NCBI GenBank assembly: GCA_937990725.1
Contig: CALKQS010000004.1
Location: forward strand, 1-64,000
DNA length: 64,000 bases
Direction of reading: 5' to 3'
Source: an uncultured Candidatus Saccharibacteria bacterium
Lineage (GTDB): Bacteria; Patescibacteriota; Saccharimonadia; Saccharimonadales; Saccharimonadaceae
Below the pieces are notes generated by a model. It did not search any database. It worked only from the letters and a program-made list of their open reading frames with translations, and was not told the origin of the DNA. The translations under genes were made by a program, and so were the position numbers. This document shows positions 18,209 to 26,134 of the stretch, one piece after another. How positions within the stretch are numbered: position 1 is the stretch's first letter; the number at the start of each line of letters is the position of its first letter.

Positions 18209-18330
18209 AGGAGTCAGTCATATTGTCAGCTTATCTTACCAATGAGTGAAGTAGTGTGAGAGGTTCCCTCTATGGAACACTACCTGGCGGTGTGCATCTG
18301 TGGCGTGTTTGGGAAACACGCCTTTTTGTT
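18209..18330 (+). ncRNA. candidate small structured RNA with its own promoter and terminator
   Basis: TATACT at 18197-18202 would start a transcript near 18209 that ends at a very strong terminator (GGCGTGTTT GGG AAACACGCC, 18302-18322, then TTTTT). Inside lies another hairpin (GTAGT...GTTCC paired with GGAAC-ACTAC). The only frame is ATGAGTGAAGTAGTGTGA (five codons). It matches no RNA family I know. It could also be the leader of the next gene, ended early. Confidence 0.45.
18302..18330 (+). terminator. strong intrinsic terminator
   Basis: A perfect 9-bp stem with a GGG loop followed by TTTTTGTTTT. Confidence 0.9.
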
Positions 18331-18389
18331 TTATCTATAAATGCTCACTTGTTCGCATACACCACCACCTTGTGATATAATCTATCTCC

Positions 18390-18942
18390 ATGACAGAGAA
18401 GTTCCAAACATCAGCACACCCATCACCTGAAGAGCCCAACGTGCAGATACATCTGCGCAATTTGCGAGCAAACGATGATGCGGATAAGGCACGCCTTGGT
18501 GTGGTATGGTCTGCACCGAAGTGCGGGTGATGTCTATGTGGCAGATATCGGGGTAGGGGATCAGCCGCATCATAAGGATTTGCGGGCTGAGATTGGCTTT
18601 AAATCTAGGGATTCATACCTGGTATTACCAGAGGATTTTGCTTATACACTTGGTTTTGCGTTTGGGCGCTACAATCCAGATAAGACTGAGCAAGATGCTT
18701 ATGGCGCTTCTTACGACTTGCAGGCAGAGCGCTTCCAACCGACAGAGGTATCTGTCGCAACGACCGACGCCATCGTCCGCACAGCAATGCTTGGGATGAA
18801 GTATGCGCTTGTGGTTGACGCAAAGCAGCTAGCCGATCTGCCACCGACTGCGCAGCATCTTGATACACAACTTCTTATACCTGAAGACTGGCAGGGCAAG
18901 GTCGACACGACAGGCATCGACCGGAGTGGCCGTCCAATATAA
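18390..18942 (+). pseudogene. hypothetical protein gene split by a frameshift
   Basis: The ATG at 18390 follows TATAAT (18376-18381) with the usual spacing and opens a frame of 46 codons that stops at TGA 18528. The next frame continues without a break as GDVYVADIGVGDQPHH and so on to 18942. Removing one G from GGG at 18525-18527 joins both into one protein of about 183 aa. I do not recognise the family; it has no signal peptide or TM segment. Either a real one-base insertion or a sequencing error. Confidence 0.65.
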
Positions 18943-18954
18943 CATAGAGCACTC

Positions 18955-19491
18955 TTACTGATACACCCCAGGCTTCAGCACACCGATGTACGGCAGGTTG
19001 CGGTAGTGCTGGCGGTAGTCTAGGCCGTAGCCTACCACGAATTCATTGGGGGTAGGGATGCCGATGTAGTCTGCCTGCACATCCACCGTGCGGCGCTCGG
19101 GCTTATCTAGCAGGGTGCAGAGCTTAGTGCTGGCGGTGTGGCGCTCCGCAAAGAGCTCAAACAGCGCCTGGGCAGTGTGACCCGTATCCACGATGTCTTC
19201 TACCAGCAGCACATGCCGGCCAGCCACGTCCGTATCGAGGTCTTTGAGGATACGCACATTGCCAGTCGAGGTAAGCTCATCGCCATAGCTCGAGACATCC
19301 ATAAAGTCGATTTCCAGCATGCAATCCATCGCCCGCACCAGGTCGATCATAAAGGGCGCTGCCCCGCGCAAAATACCCACCACCAGCGGGTTTTTATCGG
19401 CATATTCCTGGCTCAGCTGCTCGCCCAGACGCGCCACAGCACGCGCAATGTCATCTTTGGTAAAGAGGATTGTTTCGATATCATTATGCAT
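18955..19491 (-). CDS. hpt: hypoxanthine phosphoribosyltransferase
   Basis: A 178-aa purine-salvage enzyme that makes IMP or GMP from hypoxanthine or guanine and PRPP. Seen: the PRPP motif VLLVEDIVDTGHTA, the flexible-loop DVSSYGDE, the purine-binding YIGIPTPNEFVVGYGLDY and the PPi loop GILRGAAPF. On the minus strand TACAAT ends 7 bases before the ATG, a leaderless arrangement. It is divergent from the Nudix gene at 19592. A salvage enzyme fits a host-dependent cell without de novo purine synthesis. Confidence 0.93.
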   Translation of the reverse strand: MHNDIETILFTKDDIARAVARLGEQLSQEYADKNPLVVGILRGAAPFMIDLVRAMDCMLEIDFMDVSSYGDELTSTGNVRILKDLDTDVAGRHVLLVEDIVDTGHTAQALFELFAERHTASTKLCTLLDKPERRTVDVQADYIGIPTPNEFVVGYGLDYRQHYRNLPYIGVLKPGVYQ

Positions 19492-19591
19492 AAGGATTAT
19501 TGTAGCAGATATGCAAGGCGGGGGCGAATTTTTTGGAAGATGGGTGCAAGTGAGAAATGCGTGGAGACGTGAACAATGCTACAATACCATC

Positions 19592-20161
19592 ATGACACAA
19601 CGTACCATTCCACCCCATGCTCGGATGATTCCGCCCGAGGCACAGTGTGTCTTTGTGGGCGAGATATTTCGCGTCTATCAGTGGCCGCAGCGACTGTATG
19701 ATGGCTCAGTAGCAACCTTCGAAATGGTACGCCGGCCCGATACGGTGTTTGTCATTGCGGTCGATGATGCGGGCAAGGTGCTGGTGAACGATGAAGAGCA
19801 GCCAGGCGGCATTGTGCGGCGTGGCCACTTACCGGCGGGGCGGGTTGACCCCGAGGATGTAACCATCATCGCGGCGGCGCAGCGCGAACTGCGCGAGGAG
19901 ACAGGCTGGGAGTTTGCCGACTGGCAGCTGCTGGAGGTGGTGCAGCCTGAGCCGAAGATAGAGTGGTTCATCCACCTGGTATTGGCCCAGCAACCCGTGC
20001 GCCACATGCCACCGCGCTGTGATGCAGGCGAGCGGATTACCACTCGCGCAATCTCCTGGCAGGAGCTTGTGCAATCAGCGGTGCTGCTGCGGCACTTCCC
20101 GTGGCTGCGCGATGTTGCCTCGGTGGAGGAGCTTGCGCCGCGCCATAGGGATGACCTATAG
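19592..20161 (+). CDS. Nudix hydrolase (ADP-ribose pyrophosphatase-like)
   Basis: A 189-aa protein. The Nudix box starts at the glycine in PAGRVDPEDV and continues AAQRELREETGW, with metal ligands intact. The size and the N-terminal beta region (FEMVRRPDTVFVIAVDDAG) recall ADP-sugar pyrophosphatases. The start at 19592 is used because TACAAT (19580-19585) lies 6 bases upstream; the frame extends further up, but into the hpt promoter. It is divergent from hpt with about 100 bases between them. Confidence 0.82.
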   Translation: MTQRTIPPHARMIPPEAQCVFVGEIFRVYQWPQRLYDGSVATFEMVRRPDTVFVIAVDDAGKVLVNDEEQPGGIVRRGHLPAGRVDPEDVTIIAAAQRELREETGWEFADWQLLEVVQPEPKIEWFIHLVLAQQPVRHMPPRCDAGERITTRAISWQELVQSAVLLRHFPWLRDVASVEELAPRHRDDL

Positions 20162-20282
20162 GGGGAGTAGGGGTGTGGGTATAGCATATTCTTATCTAGG
20201 GTATGGCTAAAACTAGTCGATTACATATACAACAGGGCAAGGCAATTGCTCTTCTCGCCAGATACGGTATAATAGAAAAATT

Positions 20283-21086
20283 ATGAATCGACCTATCAAG
20301 CAGATAAAACAGATCAAGCAGCAGGGTAAGCTCCTGCGGATTTTTTGGTGGGCGCTGGCAGTGGCGACGGTGGTGGTGAGTGTGAAGTTCGTCCTGCACC
20401 GCCTGGGGTGGGAGCCGATCGAGCAGAGCTCGCTGCACAATAGCGTCATATCCAGCGTGACCTTTGTGATTGGTTTTTTGCTCTCGGCCACGATTGCCGA
20501 TTACAAAGAGTCAGAGCGGATCCCAGCGGAGTTTGCGGCGTTGCTAGAGGATATGTATGATGATGCTGCGGCGATTCATCAGAGCTATCCGGTGTTTGAT
20601 ATCGATGGCTTTCGCCGCCAGCTGCACGCTGTGGCTCAAGGGTTTTCGATCGATGTGCGCCATTCGGCCTACGATGCTCGGCAGGACATCCGGGGCTTGA
20701 CGCCGTATTTTGCCACGATGGAGCAGGGTAATGTGCCGCCCAACTTCATCGTCAAGCTCAAGCAGCAGCAGACGGTGCTGCTCCGCCGCCGCCATCGGGT
20801 GGATTACATCCAGCGGATCCGCTTTATTCCCTCGGCATCCATCTTGGCGCGCTCTATTGTGGTGGCGTTGCTTGGCCTCCTGCTCATTACCAACATCGAC
20901 CCATTTGTCGCTAGTCTGACGGTGGTGGGGCTGATTAGCTTCGTCTTGGTGTATATGATCATCCTTATCCACGTCATCAGCACGCCCTTCCACAAGGCGG
21001 GCAAAACCCGCGATGACGTAAGCCTCTTCCTTATCCACGATGCGGAGGAGTATCTGAGCGGCCCACGCGATAGAGTGAGTAAATAG
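20283..21086 (+). CDS. membrane protein, bestrophin/DUF4239-like
   Basis: A 267-aa protein with TM segments at about 18-37, 52-70, 194-212 and 214-237, and a helical cytosolic region of about 120 residues between them. The layout is like the bestrophin-like DUF4239 group, but I see no decisive motif. TATAAT at 20268-20273 lies 9 bases before the ATG, so the transcript is probably leaderless. Function unknown. Confidence 0.6.
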   Translation: MNRPIKQIKQIKQQGKLLRIFWWALAVATVVVSVKFVLHRLGWEPIEQSSLHNSVISSVTFVIGFLLSATIADYKESERIPAEFAALLEDMYDDAAAIHQSYPVFDIDGFRRQLHAVAQGFSIDVRHSAYDARQDIRGLTPYFATMEQGNVPPNFIVKLKQQQTVLLRRRHRVDYIQRIRFIPSASILARSIVVALLGLLLITNIDPFVASLTVVGLISFVLVYMIILIHVISTPFHKAGKTRDDVSLFLIHDAEEYLSGPRDRVSK

Positions 21087-21409
21087 GCTGAACCCCCTAG
21101 TATATCAATAGGGGAGAGATTGAGGAGAAACGGCACTTCTTGTGTGATATCTCTATTTATTACGCACCTCACTGGAGTGTTACAGGGGTGTTATCGGTCA
21201 GGTAAAGCCCGGGCAAGAACGCAAAAATTACCACAATAGCGAATCTTCACGTTTCATCAATGGAATATTAGCAACGAAGGATGCTTATTAGATTAGAACA
21301 AGGGTCTGAGGATATAACGGCCACTCTTTTTGCCTATCGGGCATCTAGCTATTATCGCCCAACATTGCTATAATACAACTGTACTAACATTAACTATGGA
21401 GGACCTCAC
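21087..21409. other. gene-free gap
   Basis: No supported frame. It contains a weak CCCCCT/AGGGG hairpin near 21095 and the promoter of the next gene (TATAAT near 21369, then GGAGG before the ATG). Confidence 0.5.
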
Positions 21410-21592
21410 ATGGGACTTACTGACGACATCAAAGCCAAAGCTGAGGATGTAAAAGAAAAAGCTAAGGACGTGGCTGAGAACGTCAAAGACGCTGCAAAAG
21501 ACGCCGTCGATACTGTAAAAGACAAGGCAAAAGACGCCGAGAAAGAAGCTTACAAAGCCGAGGGCTATGTAGAAGGCCAGATGGATCAATAA
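21410..21592 (+). CDS. small LEA-like/amphipathic-repeat protein
   Basis: A 60-aa, highly charged helical protein built from heptad-to-undecad repeats of the type KAKDVAENVKDAAKDAVD, as in LEA group 3 and YtxH/CsbD-type stress proteins. These usually protect membranes or proteins during drying or osmotic stress. It has its own promoter and a good Shine-Dalgarno site (GGAGG), unlike most neighbours. It has no Cys, Trp or signal peptide. Confidence 0.7.
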   Translation: MGLTDDIKAKAEDVKEKAKDVAENVKDAAKDAVDTVKDKAKDAEKEAYKAEGYVEGQMDQ

Positions 21593-21725
21593 ATCCTGCG
21601 CTTTTTATGGCCACCAGAGCTGCTCTGTATATAGGAGCAGCTCTTTTGGTGCGAGAGTGCACATTTGCGAGGTGATGGCTGCCAGGATGTCTCACAATCT
21701 AAGTATCTCTAGCGCCCCCGCATAG

Positions 21726-21763
21726 ATACCCCTTGCCCCATAGCACATGTCTGCAGGGGGTAT
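21726..21763. repeat. ATACCCC/GGGGTAT inverted repeat, copy a
   Basis: ATACCCC at 21726-21732 and GGGGTAT at 21757-21763, with CCCCATAG between. One of four intergenic elements of this pattern. Confidence 0.5.
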
Positions 21764-21796
21764 TAGCTACCGCCAGGCCATGCTACACTAAGGAGT

Positions 21797-22528
21797 ATGA
21801 CGAAACCATTTGTACTACTGCAGTCGCGCCCTGAGGATGAGGCGTCGGATAATGAATATCAGGCATTCCTGCACTTTGGTGGCCTCGCACCGGGTGATCT
21901 TGAGCGAGTGCGCATCGAGGCGGGGCAGCGCCCCACGCAGCCGCTTGCTGCCTATAGTGGTGTGCTGATGGGTGGTGGCCCGGCCAACTTTGCTTATGCT
22001 CCGGCCGAGAAGCCCGCCGAGCAGCGCCAGTTCGAAGCCGCGATGATGCCACTCCTGCGCGAGATTATTGCCCATGATGTGCCATTTCTTGGCGCTTGCC
22101 TAGGCGTTGGCGCACTGGTCTCGGCACTGGGTGGTACGCCTAGCTTTGCATATGGTGAGGCAATTGGTGCCGTGCCGATCACCCTCACGCCAGCGGCTGG
22201 GGATGACCCACTCCTGGCTGGCTTACCCACTACCTTCGACGGCTTCGTTGGGCACAAAGAAGGGGTGCTTGAGCCACCAGCTGCCTGTACTGTCTTGGCG
22301 CGCTCGCGTACCTGCGTGCAGATGCTGCGAGTGGGGCGCAACGTGTATGCCACGCAGTTCCATCCCGAGCTCGACCCTGAGAGTCTTGCCTTGCGCATCG
22401 ATATCTACCGCCACGCTGGCTACTGTGCTCCGGACGAAGCCGATACTCTCATTGCCAATGCCCGCCGGCAAACCGTCACTGAGCCAGTCAAAATCCTGCG
22501 CCGGTTTGTGCAGCGCTATCAGCGATAA
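21797..22528 (+). CDS. class I glutamine amidotransferase-domain protein
   Basis: A 243-aa protein with the class I GATase triad: Cys101 in FLGACLGVGAL, and His189 with Glu191 in QFHPELD. Stand-alone members of this family (GMP-synthase GATase-like) hydrolyse glutamine or glutamyl conjugates; no synthetase partner is encoded next to it. The oxyanion GGGPANF segment around residue 60 is present. The purpose in this genome is unknown. TACACT and a short AAGGAG precede the ATG. Confidence 0.85.
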   Translation: MTKPFVLLQSRPEDEASDNEYQAFLHFGGLAPGDLERVRIEAGQRPTQPLAAYSGVLMGGGPANFAYAPAEKPAEQRQFEAAMMPLLREIIAHDVPFLGACLGVGALVSALGGTPSFAYGEAIGAVPITLTPAAGDDPLLAGLPTTFDGFVGHKEGVLEPPAACTVLARSRTCVQMLRVGRNVYATQFHPELDPESLALRIDIYRHAGYCAPDEADTLIANARRQTVTEPVKILRRFVQRYQR

Positions 22529-22945
22529 GAGCTCTAGGCTCGATTTTACTCATCTCCCGCTTGCTATACATCTAGCAGATTGTTGGTTGTCGATGTTTGC
22601 GCTGCATGCATCTATTGCTGAGAGCTGGATGAAAGCTAGGTGATGCAATGTACCAGATGAAGCAGCAGGGAAGAGGTTAGCGCAGACACAAAGGATTGTA
22701 ATGTGTTAAAGAGTGCGATTGTCCATTCTTGTGCAAAACATACCCCTTAGCCTATATAGGCAGTAGGCTATAGCGCATAGCTTTGAGTAATAGCTGTAGC
22801 TAGGCACTAGCTGTGTCTTGCTTGAGTGTAATCGTATCAAAACATACCGCGCAGCCTATATAGCAGGTGGCCTATGGGGTATTGGTAAGAACAGAGGTAA
22901 TATGACTTGCAAATTGTCAATATATCATATATGATAAGGAGCATT
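22529..22945. other. gene-free gap rich in short repeats
   Basis: No convincing frame. It holds the two related half-units AACATACC..AGCCTATATAG described under copy b, and a TATATCATATATGA stretch just before the next gene. Confidence 0.5.
22740..22882. repeat. ATACCCC/GGGGTAT inverted repeat, copy b (long, internally duplicated)
   Basis: ATACCCC at 22740-22746 and GGGGTAT at 22876-22882 bracket 143 bases. The segment after each left end is repeated: AACATACC..AGCCTATATAG at 22738 and again near 22845. The core GCCTATAT/GGCCTAT resembles the centres of copies c and d. Confidence 0.45.
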
Positions 22946-23494
22946 ATGAAATTATTTGAAAAAAGTTCAATACCAAATCACGTACGGATTCATACTGATT
23001 CTATCGTTCCGCCATCAATCAAGCGCTACGACGGTGCACATACTGCACCAGTTAGCTTGGCAACTGACATACGTCTAGAAGGTGAAGGGCCTGAGCAGCG
23101 CCTAGTGGTGGATACCGTCCATACGACGCAGGGCAGTTATATGGATTTTGTTGATCGGCGCATTGTGCCAACATGTGATTTTGCAGCTACTGCGTTGCCC
23201 GGTATGACAAGCGAGCTGTGTGGCTGGGTGGGCGAAGGCGAAGGTGATGGAGTGGTAAATGTCCTCGCACTTTTTCGGCCGGATGATGCTACAGAGAGAG
23301 GTGTAGCCAACGAGCGGTATAGCCCAGGGGTAATGCGCGCACGGTGTATTGGTAAGCTCGCTGCTATGGCAATGGCCCAGCACTTGTTCCTTGGCGAGCA
23401 GGCCGATGCAGATATGACTTTTGACACGAAGACACTGCAAAAAACTATGAACAAGCATAAAAAGCGTGGTGACGTAGCAATACTCATGCCATAA
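22946..23494 (+). CDS. hypothetical protein (182 aa)
   Basis: A cytosolic-looking protein with no signal peptide and no TM helix. AAGGAG lies six bases before the ATG at 22946, which decides the start. It has a beta-rich N-terminal half and a helical C terminus ending in a basic stretch (NKHKKRGDVAILMP). I recognise no family. It stands alone, closed by the strong terminator at 23549. Confidence 0.6.
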   Translation: MKLFEKSSIPNHVRIHTDSIVPPSIKRYDGAHTAPVSLATDIRLEGEGPEQRLVVDTVHTTQGSYMDFVDRRIVPTCDFAATALPGMTSELCGWVGEGEGDGVVNVLALFRPDDATERGVANERYSPGVMRARCIGKLAAMAMAQHLFLGEQADADMTFDTKTLQKTMNKHKKRGDVAILMP

Positions 23495-23548
23495 GCTCAT
23501 GCCTCACAAGGGGTATAGCTACGCGCTATATACTACAAGCCTGTGGAA

Positions 23549-23586
23549 ACATAAGAAGCTCGATAGTTCATACGAGCTTCTTATGT
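23549..23586 (+). terminator. terminator after the 22946 gene
   Basis: A perfect 14-bp stem, ACATAAGAAGCTCG/CGAGCTTCTTATGT, with a ten-base loop and a T-rich tail. Confidence 0.85.
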
Positions 23587-23674
23587 TTTAGCAGTGGCTG
23601 AAGAACCGCTATTCGCGGAGAGATCAGACTGTTGTGCTTAGCTACTATTGATTGAAAAAATGACCTTTGTATAG

Positions 23675-23707
23675 ATACCCCACCACCCACCCATAGGGTA
23701 GGGGTAT
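23675..23707. repeat. ATACCCC/GGGGTAT inverted repeat, copy c
   Basis: ATACCCC (23675-23681) and GGGGTAT (23701-23707) with CCCATAGGG near the centre; it lies directly after the stop of the minus-strand VOC gene and could serve as its terminator. Confidence 0.5.
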
Positions 23708-23709
23708 CC

Positions 23710-24084
23710 TTATGCAGCAGCGTGGCACACTGCCTCGATGTTATGCCCGTTTGGGTCGATGAGGAAGGCACCGTAATAGTTTGGATGATAGATCGCTCGC
23801 ACGCCTGGTGCGCCATTGTCCTGCGCTCCTGCTACTAGGCCAGCTGCATAGAATGCATCAACTGCTGCCCGCGACGGTGCAGCAAAAGCAAAGTGTAGTG
23901 GCGATGATGGCTCGCCTTGCCCAAGCCAAAATATCCCGGTGTGTTGCGTCTGGTCTGGATTACTAAAGCCTACGCCATATGATTCATCGATTGTTTTGGC
24001 ATACCCCAGTGGTGCCAATACCGCTTCATAAAAGGCCTTGCTTGCTTCAATATCTTTAACGATGATGCCGAAGTGGTCGATCAT
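23710..24084 (-). CDS. VOC (glyoxalase/bleomycin-resistance fold) protein
   Basis: A 124-aa protein with two beta-alpha-beta modules: IDHFGIIVKDIEASKAFYEAV at the N terminus and YYGAFLIDPNGHNIEAVCH at the C terminus. His3 and the C-terminal Glu are the usual metal ligands. It could be a glyoxalase, dioxygenase or thiol-resistance protein; sequence does not say which. GAGGTACCTC precedes the ATG on the minus strand. Confidence 0.85.
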   Translation of the reverse strand: MIDHFGIIVKDIEASKAFYEAVLAPLGYAKTIDESYGVGFSNPDQTQHTGIFWLGQGEPSSPLHFAFAAPSRAAVDAFYAAGLVAGAQDNGAPGVRAIYHPNYYGAFLIDPNGHNIEAVCHAAA

Positions 24085-24158
24085 GAGGTACCTCCTTAGG
24101 ATATACCGATTAGTGTATTGTTTCTTAAGTATACGCTACAAATGATGACAACAGTGTG

Positions 24159-24296
24159 TCAGTATTGAATGTTTTTTGTGTTTTTTGAGCTCACCCTGCG
24201 TTTCGATACCTCAAAGCGATCGGCTAGTTCCTGAGCGGTGGCTTTGTCTCGCTCGCAGAGGAGCGATAGAATGGCGAGCAGGCGCTGGAGTTTCAT
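24159..24296 (-). pseudogene. truncated HTH of a WYL/YafY-type transcriptional regulator
   Basis: A 45-codon frame that starts MKLQRLLAILSLLCERDK and continues TAQELADRFEVSKRRVS, the standard N-terminal winged-helix of DeoR/YafY-like WYL regulators, which normally exceed 250 aa. After the recognition helix the frame turns into Lys/Asn-rich codons and stops; the WYL part is absent. A 5' remnant of a deleted gene, upstream of (and codirectional with) the VOC gene. Confidence 0.65.
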
Positions 24297-24864
24297 AATA
24301 ACCTTACCAGATAATTCGTATAGCAATTATATGCCACTATTGTAGCAATGTATGGCTCGTCATGACAAAGAAAGATGTTTATGAGAGCAGATTTTAGATA
24401 AGTTAGTGGTATATAGACAGTAGGGGTATAGGTATTATCGGTAGAATATCAAGCTCGGCGTGCTGTGTAGTCACCTAATAAAGATAGTGGCGTCTTGGTG
24501 TGCAAATATGTGTTGCGGGGCTTATGAAATGGTTGCTTTGCGTGAGAGGGTGCTACCTTGTTTTCACTTCCTATCATCACTCGGGACAAAAGACACAGCG
24601 GGTTGAGCAGTTATATAGCAGTGTAAAAGCGAAAAAGGACCACCCCACAGTGGTCTAGTGCCAGTAAAAAATCTCCACGACTTTTCCACATCACCACAAA
24701 CACTAGATATGGGCACACTATATATAGCGTGGGTGCGGTAGAGTGCTGGATAACAACAGGGGTAGCGGTAGCACAAAATGCCAGCGCAATACTGGATATA
24801 GCGCACCCCGGCGCACCATATGGTATAATTACCTCGATAACCCCATAAACAAGGAGACAAGCAG
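24297..24864. other. gene-free gap
   Basis: No frame with coding character. A small hairpin (GACCAC/GTGGTC near 24640) and the promoter TATAAT near 24822 of the next gene are the only visible signals. Confidence 0.5.
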
Positions 24865-25242
24865 ATGAGTAATTTTCCGGTAGTGCGCGTCGAGCGTGTT
24901 GATGTGCGGAATGAGAGTGCGTCGAAAATAGATGTATGGGCACGCATCAAGAATGATTCGGATCGGCAGGTGAAGGTTGTGAGTTGGGAGTATCTGGGAA
25001 ATATGCGCAACGAGTCGCACACGCTCAACCCGGGCAACACAGTTGATGTGATGCTCTACAGTGGTGCGCCCAAGAACTACCCAGACCAAATGTATATTCG
25101 CTACGAAGCCGAGCACGATGGTGGCAGGCACTACTTCTTGGCGCGGCACCAGGCGAAGTTTGATGAGCGCTATAACAATGATACTAAGTGGTATCGGCCA
25201 TCAGATTGGATGGAATTCCAGCGCGTAGATCGCGGTAACTAG
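24865..25242 (+). CDS. hypothetical protein (125 aa)
   Basis: A soluble, strongly polar protein with a beta-rich pattern (VRVERVDVRNESASKIDVWARI, then Tyr/Trp-rich strands). No signal peptide or cysteine. AAGGAG lies 10 bases before the ATG. Only one base separates its stop from rnhA, so the two are probably one operon. No family recognised. Confidence 0.65.
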   Translation: MSNFPVVRVERVDVRNESASKIDVWARIKNDSDRQVKVVSWEYLGNMRNESHTLNPGNTVDVMLYSGAPKNYPDQMYIRYEAEHDGGRHYFLARHQAKFDERYNNDTKWYRPSDWMEFQRVDRGN

Positions 25243-25243
25243 C

Positions 25244-25684
25244 ATGGCAGCCACTCCACGCATCTTCTACACCGATGGTAGTGCCAGCCCCAACCCCGGC
25301 CCGGGCGGCTATGCCGTCATCGAGCAGGGCAAGCCCGTGGCGCTGGGCAGCGAGCCAGGCAACACGACAAACATTCGCATGGAGGGGATGGCCCTTATCG
25401 CAGCCATGCAGTTGGTTGGGGCTGAGGGGTGTGAGATCCATACCGATAGCGAATTTTGGGTTAATGTCCTCACTAAGTGGGCACCTGGCTGGGCAGCCAA
25501 GGGCTGGCGCAAGAGCAGCGGGCCGATCAAGAACCTTGAGCTCGTGCAAGAAGCCTATGCGCTTTATACCACCGTGCAGCCGAAGCTTATCTGGGTGCGC
25601 GGCCACAACGGCCATGAGCAAAATGAGCTCGCTGACCAATGGGCCAACCGAGCACGAGCTGGGGAGCGGCTTGGAAAAGAATGA
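25244..25684 (+). CDS. rnhA: ribonuclease HI
   Basis: A 146-aa enzyme that removes the RNA strand of RNA-DNA hybrids (R-loops, primers). The four acidic metal ligands are visible: Asp in FYTDGSASPNPGPGG, Glu in RMEGMALIAA, Asp in HTDSEFWVN and Asp in NELADQWANRA; the HGH-type loop reads RGHNGHEQN. Length is normal for the family. It is co-transcribed with the small gene before it and ends at an intrinsic terminator. Confidence 0.93.
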   Translation: MAATPRIFYTDGSASPNPGPGGYAVIEQGKPVALGSEPGNTTNIRMEGMALIAAMQLVGAEGCEIHTDSEFWVNVLTKWAPGWAAKGWRKSSGPIKNLELVQEAYALYTTVQPKLIWVRGHNGHEQNELADQWANRARAGERLGKE

Positions 25685-25692
25685 ACAGCGAG

Positions 25693-25718
25693 AAACCGGT
25701 CATAGCGACCGGTTTTTT
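25693..25718 (+). terminator. terminator after rnhA
   Basis: AAACCGGTC/GACCGGTTT stem with a five-base loop, ending in a T-run. Confidence 0.9.
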
Positions 25719-25772
25719 GGTTATGGAAAATCTGGCTACGGGGTGCTTGCTCTGTATAAAAGAATGTATACC

Positions 25773-25930
25773 CTATGTATCAGACTCAAGCTCGTTGAAT
25801 AGCCTTGGATCGTAGCCAAGCAGCTGAATAGCTCGTTCTTCCTCTAACTTAGAGCTGGCTGCTGCTTGAGTGGCAGCTTGGGCAGCTGCATCTTTCTTGT
25901 CGCGTTGTGCTACATCAACGAGGTAGATAT
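25773..25930 (-). pseudogene. C-terminal coding remnant
   Basis: A minus-strand frame without ATG/GTG/TTG reads IYLVDVAQRDKKDAAAQAAT, then SSKLEEERAIQLLGYDPRLF and stops. The charged-helix composition and codon use look coding. Its 5' side runs into the metK riboswitch on the opposite strand. Probably the tail of a deleted gene; family unknown. Confidence 0.4.
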
Positions 25931-25949
25931 TCCTAGCATAAATATATGC

Positions 25950-25955
25950 TATACT
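25950..25955 (+). promoter_or_regulatory. -10 box of the metK riboswitch transcript
   Basis: TATACT, about 14 bases before the P1 helix of the SAM-I aptamer, so transcription would begin right before the aptamer. Confidence 0.6.
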
Positions 25956-25968
25956 ATTACCAATATCA

Positions 25969-26130
25969 CTAATATCCAGAGTGCGACGAGGGACTGGCCC
26001 GATGACTCGCCAGCAACCTGCTCTAAGGAGAGCAAGGTGCTAACTCCAGCCTGTGCGCAGGGAAGATATGAGATGCATAAGAGCGTAGCTCCGTTCTCGC
26101 CTGGCAGTGCAGGATAAAAGAGAAAGGAGT
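25969..26130 (+). promoter_or_regulatory. SAM-I riboswitch (S box) with Shine-Dalgarno sequestration
   Basis: The aptamer is at 25969-26072: P1 CT-ATATC/GATAT-AG, GAGGGACTGGCCCGATGA, CCAGCAACC, a TGCTCT/AGAGCA P3-like helix, AAGGTGCTAACTCC and GGGAAGATATGAG. Downstream, CTCCGTTCTC (26089-26098) is complementary at 9 of 10 positions to GAGAAAGGAG (26120-26129), which contains the metK ribosome-binding site. There is no T-run terminator. This points to translational control: SAM binding would favour the fold that hides the Shine-Dalgarno site. Confidence 0.9.
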
Positions 26131-26134
26131 TTTT

